DNA from: Actinomadura sp. NBRC 104412
GTDB taxonomy: Bacteria > Actinomycetota > Actinomycetes > Streptosporangiales > Streptosporangiaceae
Assembly: GCF_030269515.1 (NCBI RefSeq)
Contig: NZ_BSTM01000003.1
Span: forward strand, 1-64,000
Length of the DNA: 64,000 bases
Direction: 5' to 3'
Below are positions 63,713 through 64,000 of the stretch, one piece after another; position 1 is the stretch's first letter; each line of letters begins with the position of its first letter. Under the pieces are notes generated by a model that was given only the letters and a program-made list of their open reading frames with translations, did not search any database and was not told where the DNA came from. A program made the translations under genes and the position numbers.

Positions 63713-63713
63713 G

Positions 63714-64000
63714 TTCATTGCAGGCGCGAGCTGCGCTCCTCGCCTGGCGGCTCGTCGCTTGTCGCGCCTGCGGCGATCGCTGCATCGCTTCGACTCGCCC
63801 AGGGGCTCGCTTCGCGATCAGGGTCTCGCTGGCGCTCGCCCCTGCCTCCGGACGCGATCGCAACGCATGGGCGACCGTTCGGGCCTGGGGTTGGGGGCTG
63901 GTGTGGGTGCGCTGTGTTTATTGGCAAGCACGAGCTGCGCTCGTCGCTGGCGCTCCTCGCTTGTCGTGCTTGCGGCGATCGCTGCATCGCTCCGACTCGC
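63714..64000. repeat. dispersed structured repeat, copy E (runs off the window)
   Basis: It begins 1-2 bases after the EEP stop codon. Perfect CAGGCGCGA/TCGCGCCTG arms (63721-63729, 63762-63770) are followed by GCGATCGC octamers at 63773 and 63854 (81 bases apart) with a CAGGG/CCCTG stem between (63819-63844). A second unit starts with TGTTTATTGG (63915) and has arms changed to CAAGCACGA/TCGTGCTTG (63925-63933, 63964-63972), still perfectly paired, and a third octamer at 63975. No gene is seen. Confidence 0.8.

Overview
This is a high-GC actinobacterial chromosome segment. Dense genes, GTG starts, ATGA overlaps, a qcrCAB/ctaCDEF aa3 respiratory chain with a di-heme cytochrome c, a PimB-type mannosyltransferase and the order lipB-lipA-DUF4191-RDD-glnA all fit Streptosporangiales or a relative such as Thermomonosporaceae. 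The family-level placement is inference. Nearly all genes look like vertical core genes. I see no prophage, insertion sequence, CRISPR array, tRNA or rRNA.

Layout. 1-400: a glnA gene broken after about 27 codons, still carrying an intact GlnR operator. 400-10900: RDD protein, DUF4191, lipA, a DUF1877 gene, lipB, a peptidase E, a TIGR01777 epimerase, sucB, lpdA and pepA; this is lipoate synthesis beside two lipoate-using or lipoate-oxidising enzymes. 11000-14850: cobS/cobU, a small protein, an aldo/keto reductase and DUF3043. 14950-20300: a membrane-stress operon pspA-pspAA-htpX-pspAB followed by a ClpC-like ATPase. 20300-25550: nadA, erpA, a PfkB kinase, an 800-base block of structured repeats, tusA and a cysteine desulfurase. 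25680-28660: ctaC-ctaD-ctaF. 28800-37600: cell-envelope genes (L,D-transpeptidase, two metallopeptidases, a CHAP hydrolase under a c-di-AMP riboswitch, an NlpC/P60 hydrolase) and a NYN protein. 37800-42300: a DnaQ-UvrC fusion, rhomboid, a RAM-domain protein, trpD and a receiver-like protein. 42600-47080: ctaE-qcrCAB. 47100-49100: pimB and an unknown gene. 49800-56570: a putative membrane electron-transfer module (degenerate M23 protein, bis-heme b membrane protein, NuoF-like flavo-iron-sulfur protein, DUF4142, DUF1996). 56600-63700: SDR, long-chain acyl-CoA ligase, CutC, phosphoesterase, SRPBCC protein, a CxxC protein, ROK glucokinase and an EEP nuclease.

Three things are the most unusual. 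First, a dispersed family of hairpin-rich repeats (899-1232, 23202-24003, 63714-64000) is built on paired GCGATCGC octamers about 80 bases apart and shows compensatory base changes in its stems. The copies sit against the stop codons of neighbouring genes and in one case supply the stop codon. Second, the glnA promoter and GlnR box are kept while the gene is destroyed. Third, the five-gene redox module at 49.8-56.4 kb could carry NAD(P)H electrons across the membrane without a conventional ferric-reductase flavin domain.
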